Translations under genes and position numbers: made by a program
The notes under the pieces: generated by a model
Told to the model about the DNA's origin: nothing
The model's input: the letters and a program-made list of their open reading frames with translations, nothing else
Database searches by the model: none
Shown: positions 46,801-58,476 of the stretch, one piece after another
How positions within the stretch are numbered: position 1 is the first letter of the stretch
How the letters are laid out: every line of letters begins with the position of its first letter
NCBI RefSeq assembly: GCF_029852145.1
Contig: NC_079977.1
Location: 7,460,837-7,524,836, forward strand
Reading direction: 5' to 3'
Source of the DNA: Microplitis mediator
Lineage: Eukaryota > Arthropoda > Insecta > Hymenoptera > Braconidae
Length of the DNA: 64,000 nt

Positions 46801-49770
46801 GTTGTCTCTATGCTACTTGGGTCTTTTGAACTACTTCATTTTTCGTCTTAAAAAAGTCATCTCAATTGACAAGTCGGTCAGATGACTTATTTAATAATTA
46901 TTTTCTATCAACTTTTTGCCGCCGTTTGTGTCAATCTTTTTAGCAGGTTCTCATTTTTGATGACATCAATTTCTGATTGTTTCGTCAACATTTTAGTGTT
47001 TCATCAATAGGTCAAAAAGCAGCCTCAAAACTGCTATTTTATAGATGTAACAAAGCCAAGTGCCTCAAGTAGCAGCATTTTGTGACCAAAATGTTGACAA
47101 AGTGATCAGAAATTTATATCACCGAAAAAATATCTGCTGAAAAGTATCTTCGAATTCGCACCTGCCAACCTTATGTTGAGGCGTAAAAGAGAAATCAACC
47201 AAAAGCTACGTAGTGAATGAACCACATGACAGAATAGCGAATCTTATAAATACTCTAAATGGTGATGTTGAATTTTTTGGTGGCGCGTTTAACGCATTCA
47301 TATCAAATATTAAGACATTTGCTTATTTATATCTAACGTTCTAAAGTTTTCTCGTTTTTCTAATTAAATTTTAATTAATGTTATTTAATTTTATATATTC
47401 TCTTTGATGTATATTGCCGATAGGCGTAAGTTGATAAATAAATAAATAAAAGACTTGACACAAGTGAAGACAAATATTAAACTGCAAATAAGTCATTTAA
47501 ACGAATTTTAAATGAAACGACTTTTATAGAACAGATAAAAGAACACAAATTATTTATGACCCTTCGGACTAACATTTTTATGTCTTATTTACGTAAAAAA
47601 AACTTGGCTTTGAGATAAAAAAAAATTTTTCTTGTTCTTTTTAAAGACATCTTTATGACATCTTAAAGTTGTCTCTGTGCTACTTGGGGTACTACTTCCC
47701 AAGTAGCACAAAGTCAACTTTAAGATGTCTTTTAAAAGGATAAGACAAATTTTTTTTTGTCTCTAAGCCACCTTTTTTAATATAAATACTAGGGTGTTTC
47801 ATATTTAGGCGATATTTTTTTTTTCCGTCCTACCTGAAAAACTAACAATTTATGGAACAAAAAAAAAATTCCCGCTTGAAAACAATGCAGAATTGAAAAA
47901 AAATTTATCAGAGATAATTTGTAGGAAATAAAATTGTCTACAAAAAAGATTCTATAGCATTTTATGATAAGTCCGATAGTTTCGCCGGAAAAGTAAAAAG
48001 ATCTCGAAATTTACACAAACTTGACTTCGAGCTCCAATAACTTTTGAACAGATGGATTTATCAAAAAATGATAAGAGACTTTTTTTGTAGAGCATTAAAT
48101 TCCCTACAAAAATGTATGCTAGGCTTATTCGTACAATAAGCCATTGCTGAGGTAAAAAATTCCAAACTAAAAAAATTTATTTTTCCCATGTTATTTAACC
48201 GGGAAATCGAATTTTTCGATGCGCTAAGCCCCTAATTGACTTAGAATTTTTTTTCAAGCGGGAATATTTTTTTTTGTTCTATAAATTGTTAGTTTTTCAG
48301 GTAAGACAGAAAAAAAAAATATCACCTAAAATGAAACACCCTAATAAATACGATCTGCAAATGTTGGTTCCGGAGACAGAGACAGTTGTGTGGTTTTTCC
48401 TGTCTTATTTTAATTAAAAAGTCATTTAGATGACTTATTTTACCACTATTTGTAATTTACTTTTTGTCGTCACTTGTGTTAAGTCTTTTAAGTAGACATT
48501 TTTTCGGTGACATAAATTTCTGATCGTTTTGCCAACATATTGGTGCCTTATCGATATGTCAAAAAGTTGCCTAAAAACTGATATCTTATAGATGTCTCAA
48601 AGGCAAGTCTGCTACTTGGGTTGGGCAAGAATCTAATTTATTAGATTCAATTTGATTCGAACACTATTGGCAAATTTCTAATACTTATAAAAGGAAATTT
48701 TTTTTTTTTGTTTTGAAACCCCAATAATTTTTAAATTAAAATCAGAATTGTTTATATACATTTTTGTCATATCTGCATTAATTAAACTAGGATTTTAATT
48801 TTTTGACTGAAACTTTATAATTCAAATTTCAAAGTCTGTAAAAAAAAAAAAAAATATTAAAAATGAATCATTTTTTTTCAGCTCATCAATGAAGCCAGAG
48901 AATTTATAACTCATTTAATAGATGTCCATAAAAAACGTGAATTATATGAAGCTTTTATATTTTCACCCGTAAGTTTTTATAAAATTATTTATTTTAAATC
49001 GTTGAATAATTAATTATTTAAATTTCATAGTGTCCACATGAATTAAAATGTCCAAGAGTCAATGATGGAACTAATACACCTTGTAATTTTGAAGTGAGAT
49101 TCTTTCCAATGAGCCATAATAGAAGGGATCGTATTTTTAGTGAACGTTATTCATATATAGTTTTTAAAAAAGGTAATTTATTATTTATTTTTTAATTATT
49201 AATTACTCGTTTTTGAAAATTTTTCATGGATTATTTTTTATTTAAAAATAAGTTTGATAAAAAAAATTTATATTTATTCAGGATCTAGTCGAGGTGATGA
49301 TGAAAAATGGCCAAGGATTGTAAGAGAAACGATTGTACACTCAGGCCATGCTATTTGTCGTATGTGTACCTCTGAAGGGAAATTACAAGAAATAATATTT
49401 TCAAAATCAAAACACGAGAGGTATTGTATTTAAATAATTTTATTTTGTTCATAATTATATGAAAATTATTTTATTTTCTAGACCTTTGTATTATTGTGCG
49501 AGAAAAAGTCTTTGGGGTGACCGTCTTCCCATTGAAATTAAAAATAATGAAGTAATTGAAAAAAATATTGATAATGCCACTGCTGAAATAACAGAAGACA
49601 AAGAAATAACTATTGAAGTTGCTGGAAAAAGTATTGATGATGTCACTGACGATTTAACAGAAGACAAAAAAATAACTGATAAAGTTGATGAAAAAAATAT
49701 TGATGATGTCACTGATAATTTAACAGAAGACAAAAAAATAACTAATGAAGTTGATGAAAAAAATAATTAA
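43807..49770 (+). CDS. METTL17: METTL17/Rsm22-family mitoribosome assembly protein
   Basis: Nine exons join in phase to 522 residues: 43807-43851, 43965-44136, 45459-45855, 45980-46133, 46196-46339, 48882-48968, 49031-49172, 49282-49420, 49482-49770. The family acts in mitochondria on small-subunit assembly. The basic start (MFKKTYFPFKLSTRQ) suits a targeting peptide. A methyltransferase-like fold follows with SAM-site motif LLDFGSGIGTVSW (D195-G201) and SAFTLMELPSRKSR. Cysteines at 334, 340 and 351 (CPHELKCP...C), plus C406, match the iron-sulfur ligands known in METTL17. GSSRGDDEKWPRIV and ARKSLWGDRLP are family-like. The C-terminus adds three acidic 23-residue repeats (about residues 443-515) that I do not know from other members. 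Intron 5 (2.5 kb) is full of inverted-repeat elements. AATAAA lies at 49795. Confidence 0.94.
44137..45458. other. METTL17 intron 2 with hairpin and repeat debris
   Basis: Holds a perfect 18-bp hairpin (44171-44188 with 44202-44219, 13-base loop) and an unassigned repeat-like stretch with GAACGTAGCTTGCCATAATG and AAAATCGGTCAATTAGTGTA (about 44638-44765). Another repeat-like GC-richer patch lies near 45020-45110. No coding signal. Confidence 0.5.
46546..48622. repeat. Nested CCCAAGTAGCA-terminated elements in METTL17 intron 5
   Basis: Termini of the type CCAAGTAGCA occur at about 46548, 47060 and 47698, and the complement TGCTACTTGGG at about 46810, 47688 and 48613. They enclose AT-rich segments sharing TTGACATCTATAAGATAGCA, GACAAAACAATCA and GACACAAACGGCGGC-type blocks in both orientations. 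At least three related inverted-repeat units are stacked here, the last split by the foldback at 47790-48343. Confidence 0.6.
47790..48343. mobile_element. Foldback element, TAGGGTGTTTCAT termini
   Basis: Ends TAGGGTGTTTCATATTTAGG and CCTAAAATGAAACACCCTA, with arms sharing CCTGAAAAACTAACAATTTAT and TTCCCGCTTGAAA. A related, diverged, one-ended copy lies at about 51531-52085 in the MARS1 intron. Confidence 0.75.
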
Positions 49771-49924
49771 ATTTAGAAAAAAATTTCTATTGTAAATAAA
49801 AACGACCCACTTTGTTTTTATAAATTAAATAAATAATTACTGAAAAAATTTAAGTAGAAAAAATTGTCTAGTAATTGAATTTAATTAAGAAAATTTACAA
49901 AAATCAAATAGATTTTTATGTAAA

Positions 49925-52900
49925 TTAATTTTTCAAGTCGGCCATTGATTTTTCTAAATCAGCCACTGGGTTTTTATTTTGTTTACTTTGCTTCTGAGTT
50001 TTTTTATTTTTCTTAACTTTTTCTTCTTTAACGCCACCGAATTTTTCACGGAAAGCTTGAATTTCTTTGTCAGTGATTCTAGTAAACAGCGGAAATGATT
50101 TGCCAATTTTATGCCCCGGATACAATAAAATTGTCACCGTGTCTGGTATTAATCCGTAGTGAGATTCAAGACCTAGTTGAGATCTCAAAGCTAGTGATAT
50201 CATAGGCATAAATGGACCAATCAGCGATGACAGCAGACAACTTAAATTGCAACAAATACCCGAAACTGTTCCAGCAATTTTTCTGTAAAAAAATAAAATT
50301 TATGTTTCAATAAGATAATTAATTAGTGAATGTATTAATCAAAGACAATCAATAGTTTTAAACATACTTATCGTCATCATTTCCTTTAATCTTAGCCCAG
50401 GGTTGCTGTGCTTGCAGATACTGGTTACCGAGTTTGGATATTGATAAAATTATTTTCAAACTATCACGTAACTTAGCTTGTTCCATTAATAAGTTATATT
50501 GTGTTAATTCACGTTGTACATGGGCCAATAAATTGTATTCCTCGTCACGTAGTTCTATTTCTTGGATTACCCCATCGTAATTTTTCTCAGCAAATGCAAG
50601 CGATCTGAAATTAATTAATAACTTATTTAACAATTACTGGTATATAATAAAAAGGTGTAAAAAAAATTAATTATGAAATAATCCAAAGCATTTACTGTAA
50701 GTGTAACATAAATTTAAGACAGCCCCGGGTAAAAAAACATGATATGATCATAAGTGATTATTATCAATACTCAGATTTGATCAGATCTGAAAAATGATCC
50801 TATTTGATTACGTATGCTACGTTTTGGGAAATTACCCCAAATTAATTAAAAATAAAACTAATTCTTAATTATTAAATTTAATCCAGGTTTGGCCTCGTTA
50901 GAGTGTCTATAGACCCCCGGTGGGCCCTGGCCGTCGATTAATCGATTTATTGTTAATTCATTTAATTTTCGCGATTTAATTTATTTTCGATGCCGGTTCC
51001 AACTCCATATTTTTATTATAGCAGGTGAATGGTAGGAAAATCGGCAGGAAACTTGAAGGAAACCCGAACTGCTGTTGAGCGCTCAGGGTTATAGGACAGG
51101 GTGGAACAGCTGATAAGCGCTCGCCCCTGGATGGTAATAGTGTTATGGACAGGCCATGGTGAAAATGAAAATATTGGGGGTGCCAATCGGCACCCCAAAA
51201 TAAGGTTGAATTAATTTAGAATTAATTGTAATTTATTAATTACTTATGGAGCAGAAGTTCGAGCTCCATGAGCTATAAAGCCAACAGAGTTGACAAAATG
51301 TTGACGCTGCATCTCAGGTTCCCTGTGAGAGAATCGTCGTGGCCCGGGTCTCATGCATCGTCACCTGTTTTGACTACCCGCGAGCCACGGCGACTTTCTT
51401 ATCGTAACCGATTTCCGTTACATTGCGTAAAATTAATTTAATAAAAATAATTAATTTAATTTAATCAATAAAATATTACGGGAACGTAACACTTATGATC
51501 ATATATGATGAAATCTCTTCATACATATAGATTAGGGTGTTTTAAAAAATAATAAATTTTTTTTTCTTCCCGGAAATAGGTTCAAAAGTTTCATTTAGGT
51601 ATAAAAATACGTCTGTGAAAATTAGAGCACAATATTAACAGGAGGTTCCGCATAACATTTTTCTATTTTCCAAAAGAATAACATGGAAAATTTTTTCTGG
51701 CGTCTTTTGATTTTTATACCTAGCTAACGATGCACCGTCAGAAAAATTTGCAGGCATGTTTTTGTAGAGAATTAAATGCTCTACAAAAAAAGTATCTTAT
51801 CATTTTTTGATAAATCCATTTGTTGAAAAGTTATTTGAGCTTAAAGTCGAATTTATATTAAATTTTCAGATCTTTTTTACTTTCCCGGCGAAACCATCAG
51901 ACTTATCACAAAATATCATGAGACCTTTTTTGTAGATAATTTTATTCCCTACAAATTACATTCAATAAACTTTTTTTGAATTCCGCATTGTTCTCTAGCT
52001 ATTTTCATTTTAATGTCAAGCTCATAAAAAAATAGTCTTCTGATCGGTTTTAAGAGCTTGACATTAAAACATAAAAAAAAAAATCAAATTTTTATGCTCA
52101 TATATGGCTATATATGCACAGATAATCATGCCGTTTATATTAAATTCTAAATAAAGTATTTTTATTTAAAAATTTTCAAAGTCCCGCTCAAAGTCCAGCA
52201 GTTTAAATTTATTGTATTTATGTCTGATAGAAATTTTTTAAAGTTAGATTTTGAGTTATTTTTCTTCAAGTTTTTCTTTCAAACAAAAACTCTGAATGTA
52301 AATTAAAACTTGAGGCTCGATACATTACTCCATAATCTGTCAAAATCTTTTTATTTTTTGAAAATTTTTATTTGTTAAAGCAAAAAATGTGGATAGAGTT
52401 TCCATTTACTGTGAAGTGAAACAATGATAGAATTGTTCGTCAATTTGAGCGCAAAAGAGAAAAAAGTGATAACTCATTTCAAGGAAATATAATTTCAATA
52501 GTAGACAGAACAATAATAAATTTTTTGGAGTAATAAAAATAAAAATAAATGTTTTTCGCGGAGCATTTATACGCCTTAGAAGCTGAGGATTTTTGAAAAA
52601 TGATAAATTATTTATTTACCTGTTAACAAAGTTGCCAAAATTGTTCAATAGTTCACTGTTAGTTTTAGTCGCTAAATCGGTCCAGTTGAAATTGGTATCT
52701 TGACCTTCGGGACGGACATACGCTAAATAAAATCTCCAAACATCAGCAGGTATTCCAGTATCCCGCGCATCAGAGCCAAAAACGCCAACACCTCGTGACT
52801 TTGAGAATTTAGTATCTTCGTAATTAAGATACTCAACGGCCATGATGTGTTTAACAAGAATGTATCCTTGATTAGCAGCTAGCAGAGATGCGGGGAACAT

Positions 52901-55104
52901 TATTGCGTGGAAGGGTACGTTATCCTTAGCCATGAATTGATATAGTGAAACATCCATTTCCTTTTCAGGCTTCCACCACTGCTCGTAGTCTTTGTGGTAA
53001 TTTTTCGAGATACTCAAATAACCAAGAGGTGCATCGAACCAAACGTAAAATACTTTGTCTTGGTATCCATCCAGTGGGACTGGTATTCCCCATTTAATAT
53101 CACGGGTAATGCAACGTGATTTCAATCCATCACGTAACCAAGGTTTTGCTATTGCTCTGGCTACCGATGACCATTTACTCTCAGCTTTTGTGACCCACTC
53201 TTTAACTTTTGGTTCAATCTAAAAATAATTATTTATTAAAATTTTCGTAAATGATTAGAATTCTTTGAACTTAAGACCATTCTCAGACAGTGTCCCCTTC
53301 CCCCACTTTTTAAAAATTTACAATGACTTTCAACTGTCATAAGCGTATCAAAATTTTATCAATTAATTTAAAAAAATGAAAGCATTCATTGATTGTTGAT
53401 TTAAGTTGTTAAAGGGAAACACTAGTGTGAAATTTTGAAAAATTCAATTTTTTTTTTATATAATTCGATAGTCTATAGCTTCAAAAATGACATACTAAAA
53501 TTTCTAGTGCATATCTCGAATAGTTTTTTTGAGTTACAGCCACTTATCGGTTCTCGAAAATACATTTTTCCAAATTGCTGCAGTTATAACTCGAAGACAA
53601 ATCATCCGATCAATTTGATTTGAATTGCAGCTTTTTCTATACATATTTCTACGTACCATGGACTCCAGTTTTTCGATCAAATCAAAAATGTAATTTTGGC
53701 AGGCCAAAAATCATCAAATTTTCGCGCGAAATTTGAAATTTTTTTTAAGAACTTCACCATTTTGTTAAATTTAAATTTTTCTCTTAGCCCGAAGGTTGTG
53801 GTACGGGAAATACCTTCTAGTTTAATAAACTTTTTGGTTTTTTTTATTTCCGGCACTGTGAAGGTCGCTATCACTGCAGCAGTGGGGGATTTTTTTTTTT
53901 TGGAGCATTGAGAGATTATGAATAACTCGCTGAATTTTGAATTTTTCGGTCCAAAAATTTTATCTTGTATTCACTATATATCCTCAAATATACCCTTAAA
54001 ACATTAAAACATTCTATGCAGTAGTTTTCTTTAAAAAAATTCCCAAAAATCATCTTTTTTTCAGGCGATCACACTAGTGGTCCCTTTTAAGCTTAATGAT
54101 TTTTCAATAGAATTGGAAAGAGATAATGAAGAGTTGTGACTGGGTGAAGATATTTATTAGTAAGAATATGATAGTGAAGTTGTGATACGGGTAGATCTGT
54201 TTATAGAAGTGACAAACACCCCTTCAGGAATGAAAGATTTTTCTAAAAATAAAAACTACCTTAGGAAGATCCAAAAAGAAATGTTCCGAGGATTTAATGA
54301 CCGGTGTCTGATTGCACAATTTACACCTCGGATTAATTAACTCCGGGGCATTAATCAGATGACCACAGCCATCACACTGGTCACCTCTCGCATCCTCATA
54401 TTTACAATCAGGACAAGTTCCCTCGACGAAACGATCGGCCAAAAATTTTTCACAGCCCTCACATCGCAGCTGATCAACTGTATCAGTGAAAATGAACCCC
54501 TCGTCTCTGACTCTCATAAAGAAATCTTGAACAACCTCCGTTTGTTCTTTAGTAGTCGTTCGTCCGAAACGGTCGAATGCGATATTGAACCAGCTGTAAA
54601 CTTCGTTATGAATGTTGTAGTATTTATCACATATTTCTTTACATGACATCTTTTCTTCAAGTACTTTAGCTTCCGTAGCGGTACCATATTCATCAGTACC
54701 TCCTATGAACAAGGTGTTAAAATTTTTCTGACGACAATAACGAGCAAAAATGTCTGCTGACAGTACACAGCCAATTATATTCCCTAGATGCGGAATATTA
54801 TTAACATACGGTAGTGCTGAGGTTATCAAAATATTACGTGCTCCTTTTTTAGGTAGCACTGGATATTCTAATTTATCTGATGTCAATTGGGTTTTTTTTA
54901 GCCAATTATTTTTAATTGCATTTAATTCGTCTTCTGTTATCGACAATTCTTCGGGCTCTTTATCTTTTGAATCATTTTCTTGGCTCACCTGGTTAAAAAA
55001 TTCAAATGAAATAAATGAATAAATTACTTCATCAATAATATTGATATTATTTCAATACTTACTTTGCATTGTTTTGAATCACTTTCAAGAGTTGTAGTAC
55101 TCAT
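49925..55104 (-). CDS. MARS1: Cytosolic methionyl-tRNA synthetase
   Basis: Five exons on the minus strand join in phase to 654 residues: 55104-55063, 54988-54260, 53218-52620, 50604-50368, 50282-49925. The enzyme charges tRNA-Met with methionine using ATP. The class I signature HIGH is present as HLGN (residues 81-84) and KMSKS as KFSKS (394-398). Between them lies the zinc-knuckle domain with several CxxC pairs (CEGC, CPDC, CDGC, CKLC). LFIGGTDEYGTATEAK, FYVWFDAPLGYLSI and NFGNFVNR are typical. The anticodon-binding helical domain follows (AHVQRELTQYN, QPWAKIKGNDDD). The tail is Lys-rich. No GST-like N-terminal or WHEP C-terminal domain is encoded, unlike the human enzyme, although an unlinked upstream exon cannot be excluded. 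Introns 2 and 3 hold transposons. The 3' end converges on METTL17 with 154 bases between stops. Confidence 0.96.
50722..52619. other. MARS1 intron 3 repeat cluster
   Basis: From the exon 4 side: a partial CCCGGG-family end (CCCCGGGTAAAAAAACATG at 50723 with TGATCATAAGTG words), an LTR-like insertion (50815-51491), a TGATCATATATGATG piece, a one-ended TAGGGTG foldback relative (51531 to about 52085) with an inner AATGTCAAGCTC / GAGCTTGACATT hairpin, then AT-rich sequence to exon 3. Confidence 0.5.
50815..51491 (-). mobile_element. LTR-like insertion, TGTTACGTTCCCG start
   Basis: On the minus strand this 677-base segment starts TGTTACGTTCCCG and ends AACGTAGCA, so it has TG...CA ends like a solo LTR. 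GC content is above the surroundings. The ATTAATTTTATT-type run after the start resembles that in the 26071-27899 insertion. No target duplication was recognised. Confidence 0.45.
53413..54086. mobile_element. TTAA-flanked MITE in MARS1 intron 2
   Basis: Ends AGGGAAACACTAGTGTGA and TCACACTAGTGGTCCCTT, with TTAA at 53409-53412 and 54087-54090. 674 bp, no gene. The two open frames on opposite strands at 53677-53911 overlap and are not coding. Confidence 0.8.
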
Positions 55105-56103
55105 TTTTGTTTATTTGTTAATATAATAAATAAAGAGTTTAGTTTTAGGAACCCGGCACGTGTGACAGATTGCACCAAAATGTACACTTACTTACAAATA
55201 TACCTATAAATATTTGATGGTGTTGGACTATGATGGTATCAAATGTGTAAGCTACACGGAGAAACGGAAATGATGAAATAGTAAATTTTTGTAGAATGGA
55301 TAAAGGTGATTTTTCAATGCTGACGTCGTACGCTCGTTTGGTCACGTGAGAGATTTTTAAATTTCGCGCCAAGTGATTCAGTTCAGAGTGCATTTAGAAA
55401 TGCGCTGCGAGCAGCTGCAGACCGTGCAAGTTTTTTTTTTTTAATTTTTAAAATATTTTTCTATTATATTCTGTGGCCATTTCATTTTGACTTACAATTT
55501 TTAGTTTTCTCCAACTTCTAATAATTTATTTTTCGAATACTCAAATTTACCGCGCAAGTAATAAGAATAATTATTAAATTATTGATGAAAATAAAAAATT
55601 TCGAGTATACTTTTTAGTCTGATTAATATAATTATTGACACAAATAACTTTTAATAAAATTATTAAATTTCAATTTTTAAATTTCGCGCCAAGGTTGCGC
55701 TACTGCGCGTTGCTGTATTCAACGTTCAAATGTTTGGTAAAGTGGGGGTGGGAGAATGAATCGCAAAATCGATTGCTGTGTATCAACTGACGGTCCAATA
55801 GCGGCAGTCAGTATCTTCGACAACGACAGTAGTAGTCCAGATCCTTCTTTACGTTTAAATTGAAACACAGTAATGCATTTAATTCGCGGAATTATCCATA
55901 AAATTTATTGCTCATAGTAATTGTTTAATTAAAATGTGCCGAGTTTGTAAAATTTACACTGTGCAAAGTGTCTGTAGTGTCGTTTAGTGTTAAGTGTTCA
56001 GTGCTAGTGTAAAGTGTTGCTGATAACTTCCAAGTTCCTATGAGCAAAATCATCTGGCATCGTCTGGTGGGAAATAGCAGTTAAGTGACATTTTTTAGCT
56101 GCA
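55105..56103. other. Divergent promoter region and likely 5' UTR
   Basis: Lies between MARS1 (minus) and a possible plus-strand first exon. Two AT-rich stretches sharing TTTTAGTTTTCTCCAA wording recur on either side (about 55500 and 56268), suggesting a local duplication around 55430-55600 and 56210-56350. A GC-richer section (55690-56040) with repeated AGTGTTAAGTGTTCAGTG words looks like 5' UTR. No open frame of note. Confidence 0.4.
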
Positions 56104-56177
56104 ATGCACTTGGAGCAATTTAAATTAAATCTCCAAGTGAATTTGGACACCCTTCTGCATATTATTTCCCCACCAAG
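56104..56177 (+). CDS. Possible first coding exon of a gene extending right
   Basis: An ATG at 56104 opens 24 codons plus two bases (MHLEQFKLNLQVNLDTLLHI...) ending at a good donor (CCAAG/GTTTGT). A GC-richer, UTR-like leader precedes it. No in-phase second exon was identified within the window, so the gene, if real, has a long intron or continues beyond the right edge. Not recognised. Confidence 0.3.
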
Positions 56178-56814
56178 GTTTGTTCAAACACTTGCGTGTT
56201 TTTTTTTAATTATTTAAATATTTTTCTATCATATTATGCCGCCATTATATTTTGACGTACGATTTTTAGTTTTCTCCAATTTCTGATAATTTATATTTCA
56301 AATATTTAAAGTTACCTTGCAAGTAATAAGAATAATTATATTATATGTCATATTTGTATATTTTGAAAATATATAATTACATAATTAAAACGGCAAAAAA
56401 AATTAATATATATGACTTCTTATATAAATGATTATATTATAATATAAACTGTGTTATATTATTCAGTATAATTTTAAGATATAAATATTTTTCATGCGGG
56501 ATAGTAAAATTTAATAAATAGTCAGGTTTAATAATGCAGTTTATATATAATGTATTTATTTACATATTTAAATAACAAAAATTACTAAATGTAAATGAAA
56601 ATTAAATTCTCAAGATTGTAAAAATAACACAATTTCAATAGCGTTTTAAAATTATAATATTGATTTGGTAATTTTAAATCACATTTTTAAGTAAAAGTCA
56701 CTAGATTTGTTTCTCCGTGTATGAAATTATAATTCGAACCACATAAGCCTAATGGAGCATAAAAATTCAAAAATATCCAAAATAAGGACCACCCTATATA
56801 TACATAAAAAAAAA
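56178..56814. other. AT-rich sequence, end of an AAGGACCACCCT repeat
   Basis: Nothing coding. The last bases (about 56735-56796) carry the AAGGACCACCCTA terminus also seen at about 5657, part of a repeat family. Confidence 0.4.
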
Positions 56815-58287
56815 TTAATCCGAACTTAACAAATTATCGTTATCACAAAGAGTTATAAAATCTTCTAGTTCTTCATCATCAAAATGTGTCACAATTGTTT
56901 CGCAACAATCATATGGCAAATAATTATAAAATAAATCAAATACTATTTTTCTAGTTTTTTCTATCAAAGTACTTTGTTTTATAGCAGTATCTAAACGATC
57001 TTTAAGCATGTTGTAATACCAATAGACGTCTTCACAATGATCACGTAAACATAAATTCCGAACTTCTCTATTAAATGAAAATCTTACCAGCTCTTCCATT
57101 TCAGAAGATAATATATGCCATAAGGTAATATTAGTATTTCCAATCTTTGTTTGTTTTAAATATGTGATAGTCTCATTAGCCTTAATTAGAATAGAGTCAA
57201 AATTTTCTGCGTATTCTTCTGCGGTGCTGTCAAATACTAATTTGAACTGATCTAATGCCGATATTAACTCTTTTTTAACTGGAAAACCGATTATATACCT
57301 ACTCATAATGTAAGAAATCATTTCATAACCAATAGCTTTGAACTCGGTTCTAAGATGCTCAATAAAATCAACGTCGTCTTGAATACTTGGGATGATAGCT
57401 TCTTGATATATTTTTGATCGTTGAATTACTGTATGATCGATGTCCTCATAATCAAAATTGGTAGCAAACAAGATATAGCTGACGAGTTTCCTTTGTCCGA
57501 AAACAACCGCGCAGTTAAGAAGTATATCAAAGGGTTTTTGATAGTGAAAAATTGCATTGATGTCACCTCCAGCGTCAATTAAAAGTTGCAATATTTTTAT
57601 TTTTTCATCCTTCAGATCTAATTCTTCTTTATTATAAGGAGTTGGATTCATATTGGCATTTAAGAGAAGGTAAAATAATACTGGTTCACCACAAAAATCT
57701 CGATCGTTAGGATTTGCTCCTTTCGCCAAAAATGATTCAACCAACTCGGAATCACTTGCTTCAACAGCGTGCATCAATGATGTTTTATCTTTCTTCGTTT
57801 TTAAATGAATGTCAGCTCCATACTCTAATAATAATTTTGTCATGTCTTTGTATTTTCGAGCAATCGAACAAAGTAATAGCGTTAAATCCATGTCCTTCCA
57901 AAAACTTATATTCTTCCATTTTTTATTAAAGAATTCATTATTAAATCGTAAATTAACATTTGCGCCATTGTCCAAGAGCAATTTCGTTACTTCAACATAG
58001 TTGTTAAACACCGCAATGTGGATTGGATGGTAAATATTTTCACATTTTGGGGTAACACTTGCACCATATTTTAAAAGAACTTTTACACACTTAACTTTAT
58101 TATTTAAACATGCAAGATGTAGCGGCGTAAATCCATTCATTCGTCCAGTTAAAACAGAATCTACACGTGCTCCCTTTTGGATCAGAAGTTTAACAATGTT
58201 GTGATGTCCACGCCATGCTGCTACGTGTAGTGGAGAAGTACCTTTTCGTCTTGATCTGTTAACATCTGCGCCTTCAAAAATAAGCAT
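56815..58287 (-). CDS. Ankyrin-repeat protein with PRANC-like C-terminus
   Basis: A single 490-residue open frame. Residues 1 to about 280 are seven or so ankyrin repeats (for example TSPLHVAAWRGHHNIVKLL, FTPLHLACLNNKVKCVKVLL, TSLMHAVEASDSELVESFL). A helical middle follows, then a C-terminus ending with FDLFYNYLPYDCCETIVTHF, which resembles the PRANC/F-box-like domain of ankyrin proteins from poxviruses, Wolbachia and parasitoid wasps. Such proteins link targets to SCF ubiquitin ligase or modulate NF-kB signalling in other systems; a role here is inferred only. The ankyrin frame continues upstream of this ATG (RVGDIKLVK) to an in-frame TAA at 58336-58338, beyond which the same frame is open again to 58476. 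The gene is therefore either truncated by a nonsense mutation, starts at this internal ATG, or has an exon boundary there. Confidence 0.8.
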   Translation of the reverse strand: MLIFEGADVNRSRRKGTSPLHVAAWRGHHNIVKLLIQKGARVDSVLTGRMNGFTPLHLACLNNKVKCVKVLLKYGASVTPKCENIYHPIHIAVFNNYVEVTKLLLDNGANVNLRFNNEFFNKKWKNISFWKDMDLTLLLCSIARKYKDMTKLLLEYGADIHLKTKKDKTSLMHAVEASDSELVESFLAKGANPNDRDFCGEPVLFYLLLNANMNPTPYNKEELDLKDEKIKILQLLIDAGGDINAIFHYQKPFDILLNCAVVFGQRKLVSYILFATNFDYEDIDHTVIQRSKIYQEAIIPSIQDDVDFIEHLRTEFKAIGYEMISYIMSRYIIGFPVKKELISALDQFKLVFDSTAEEYAENFDSILIKANETITYLKQTKIGNTNITLWHILSSEMEELVRFSFNREVRNLCLRDHCEDVYWYYNMLKDRLDTAIKQSTLIEKTRKIVFDLFYNYLPYDCCETIVTHFDDEELEDFITLCDNDNLLSSD

Positions 58288-58335
58288 TTTGACTAGTTTA
58301 ATATCGCCAACTCGAACAGTATAGTAGTGGGCTTT

Positions 58336-58476
58336 TTATAAAAAACTAGTTTCAAAAATTACTCCTTTTTTTACCGATAATTTCGTACTTTGATCTCGTT
58401 TGTGCACGAATGACGGCCTCAGAACATGTTTTTTAGTTGGAACTACTGGAGTTTCAGATATCTTTAAAGCTTTCAT
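58336..58476 (-). pseudogene. Upstream coding segment of the ankyrin gene, cut by a stop
   Basis: From an ATG at 58476 the same frame as the ankyrin protein reads 46 residues (MKALKISETPVVPTKKHV...) to TAA at 58336-58338, then continues without break into the ankyrin repeats. The segment is open a further few codons upstream of the ATG (EHEVDD). An alternative is a splice acceptor at AAAAAG just after the stop. Confidence 0.5.
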
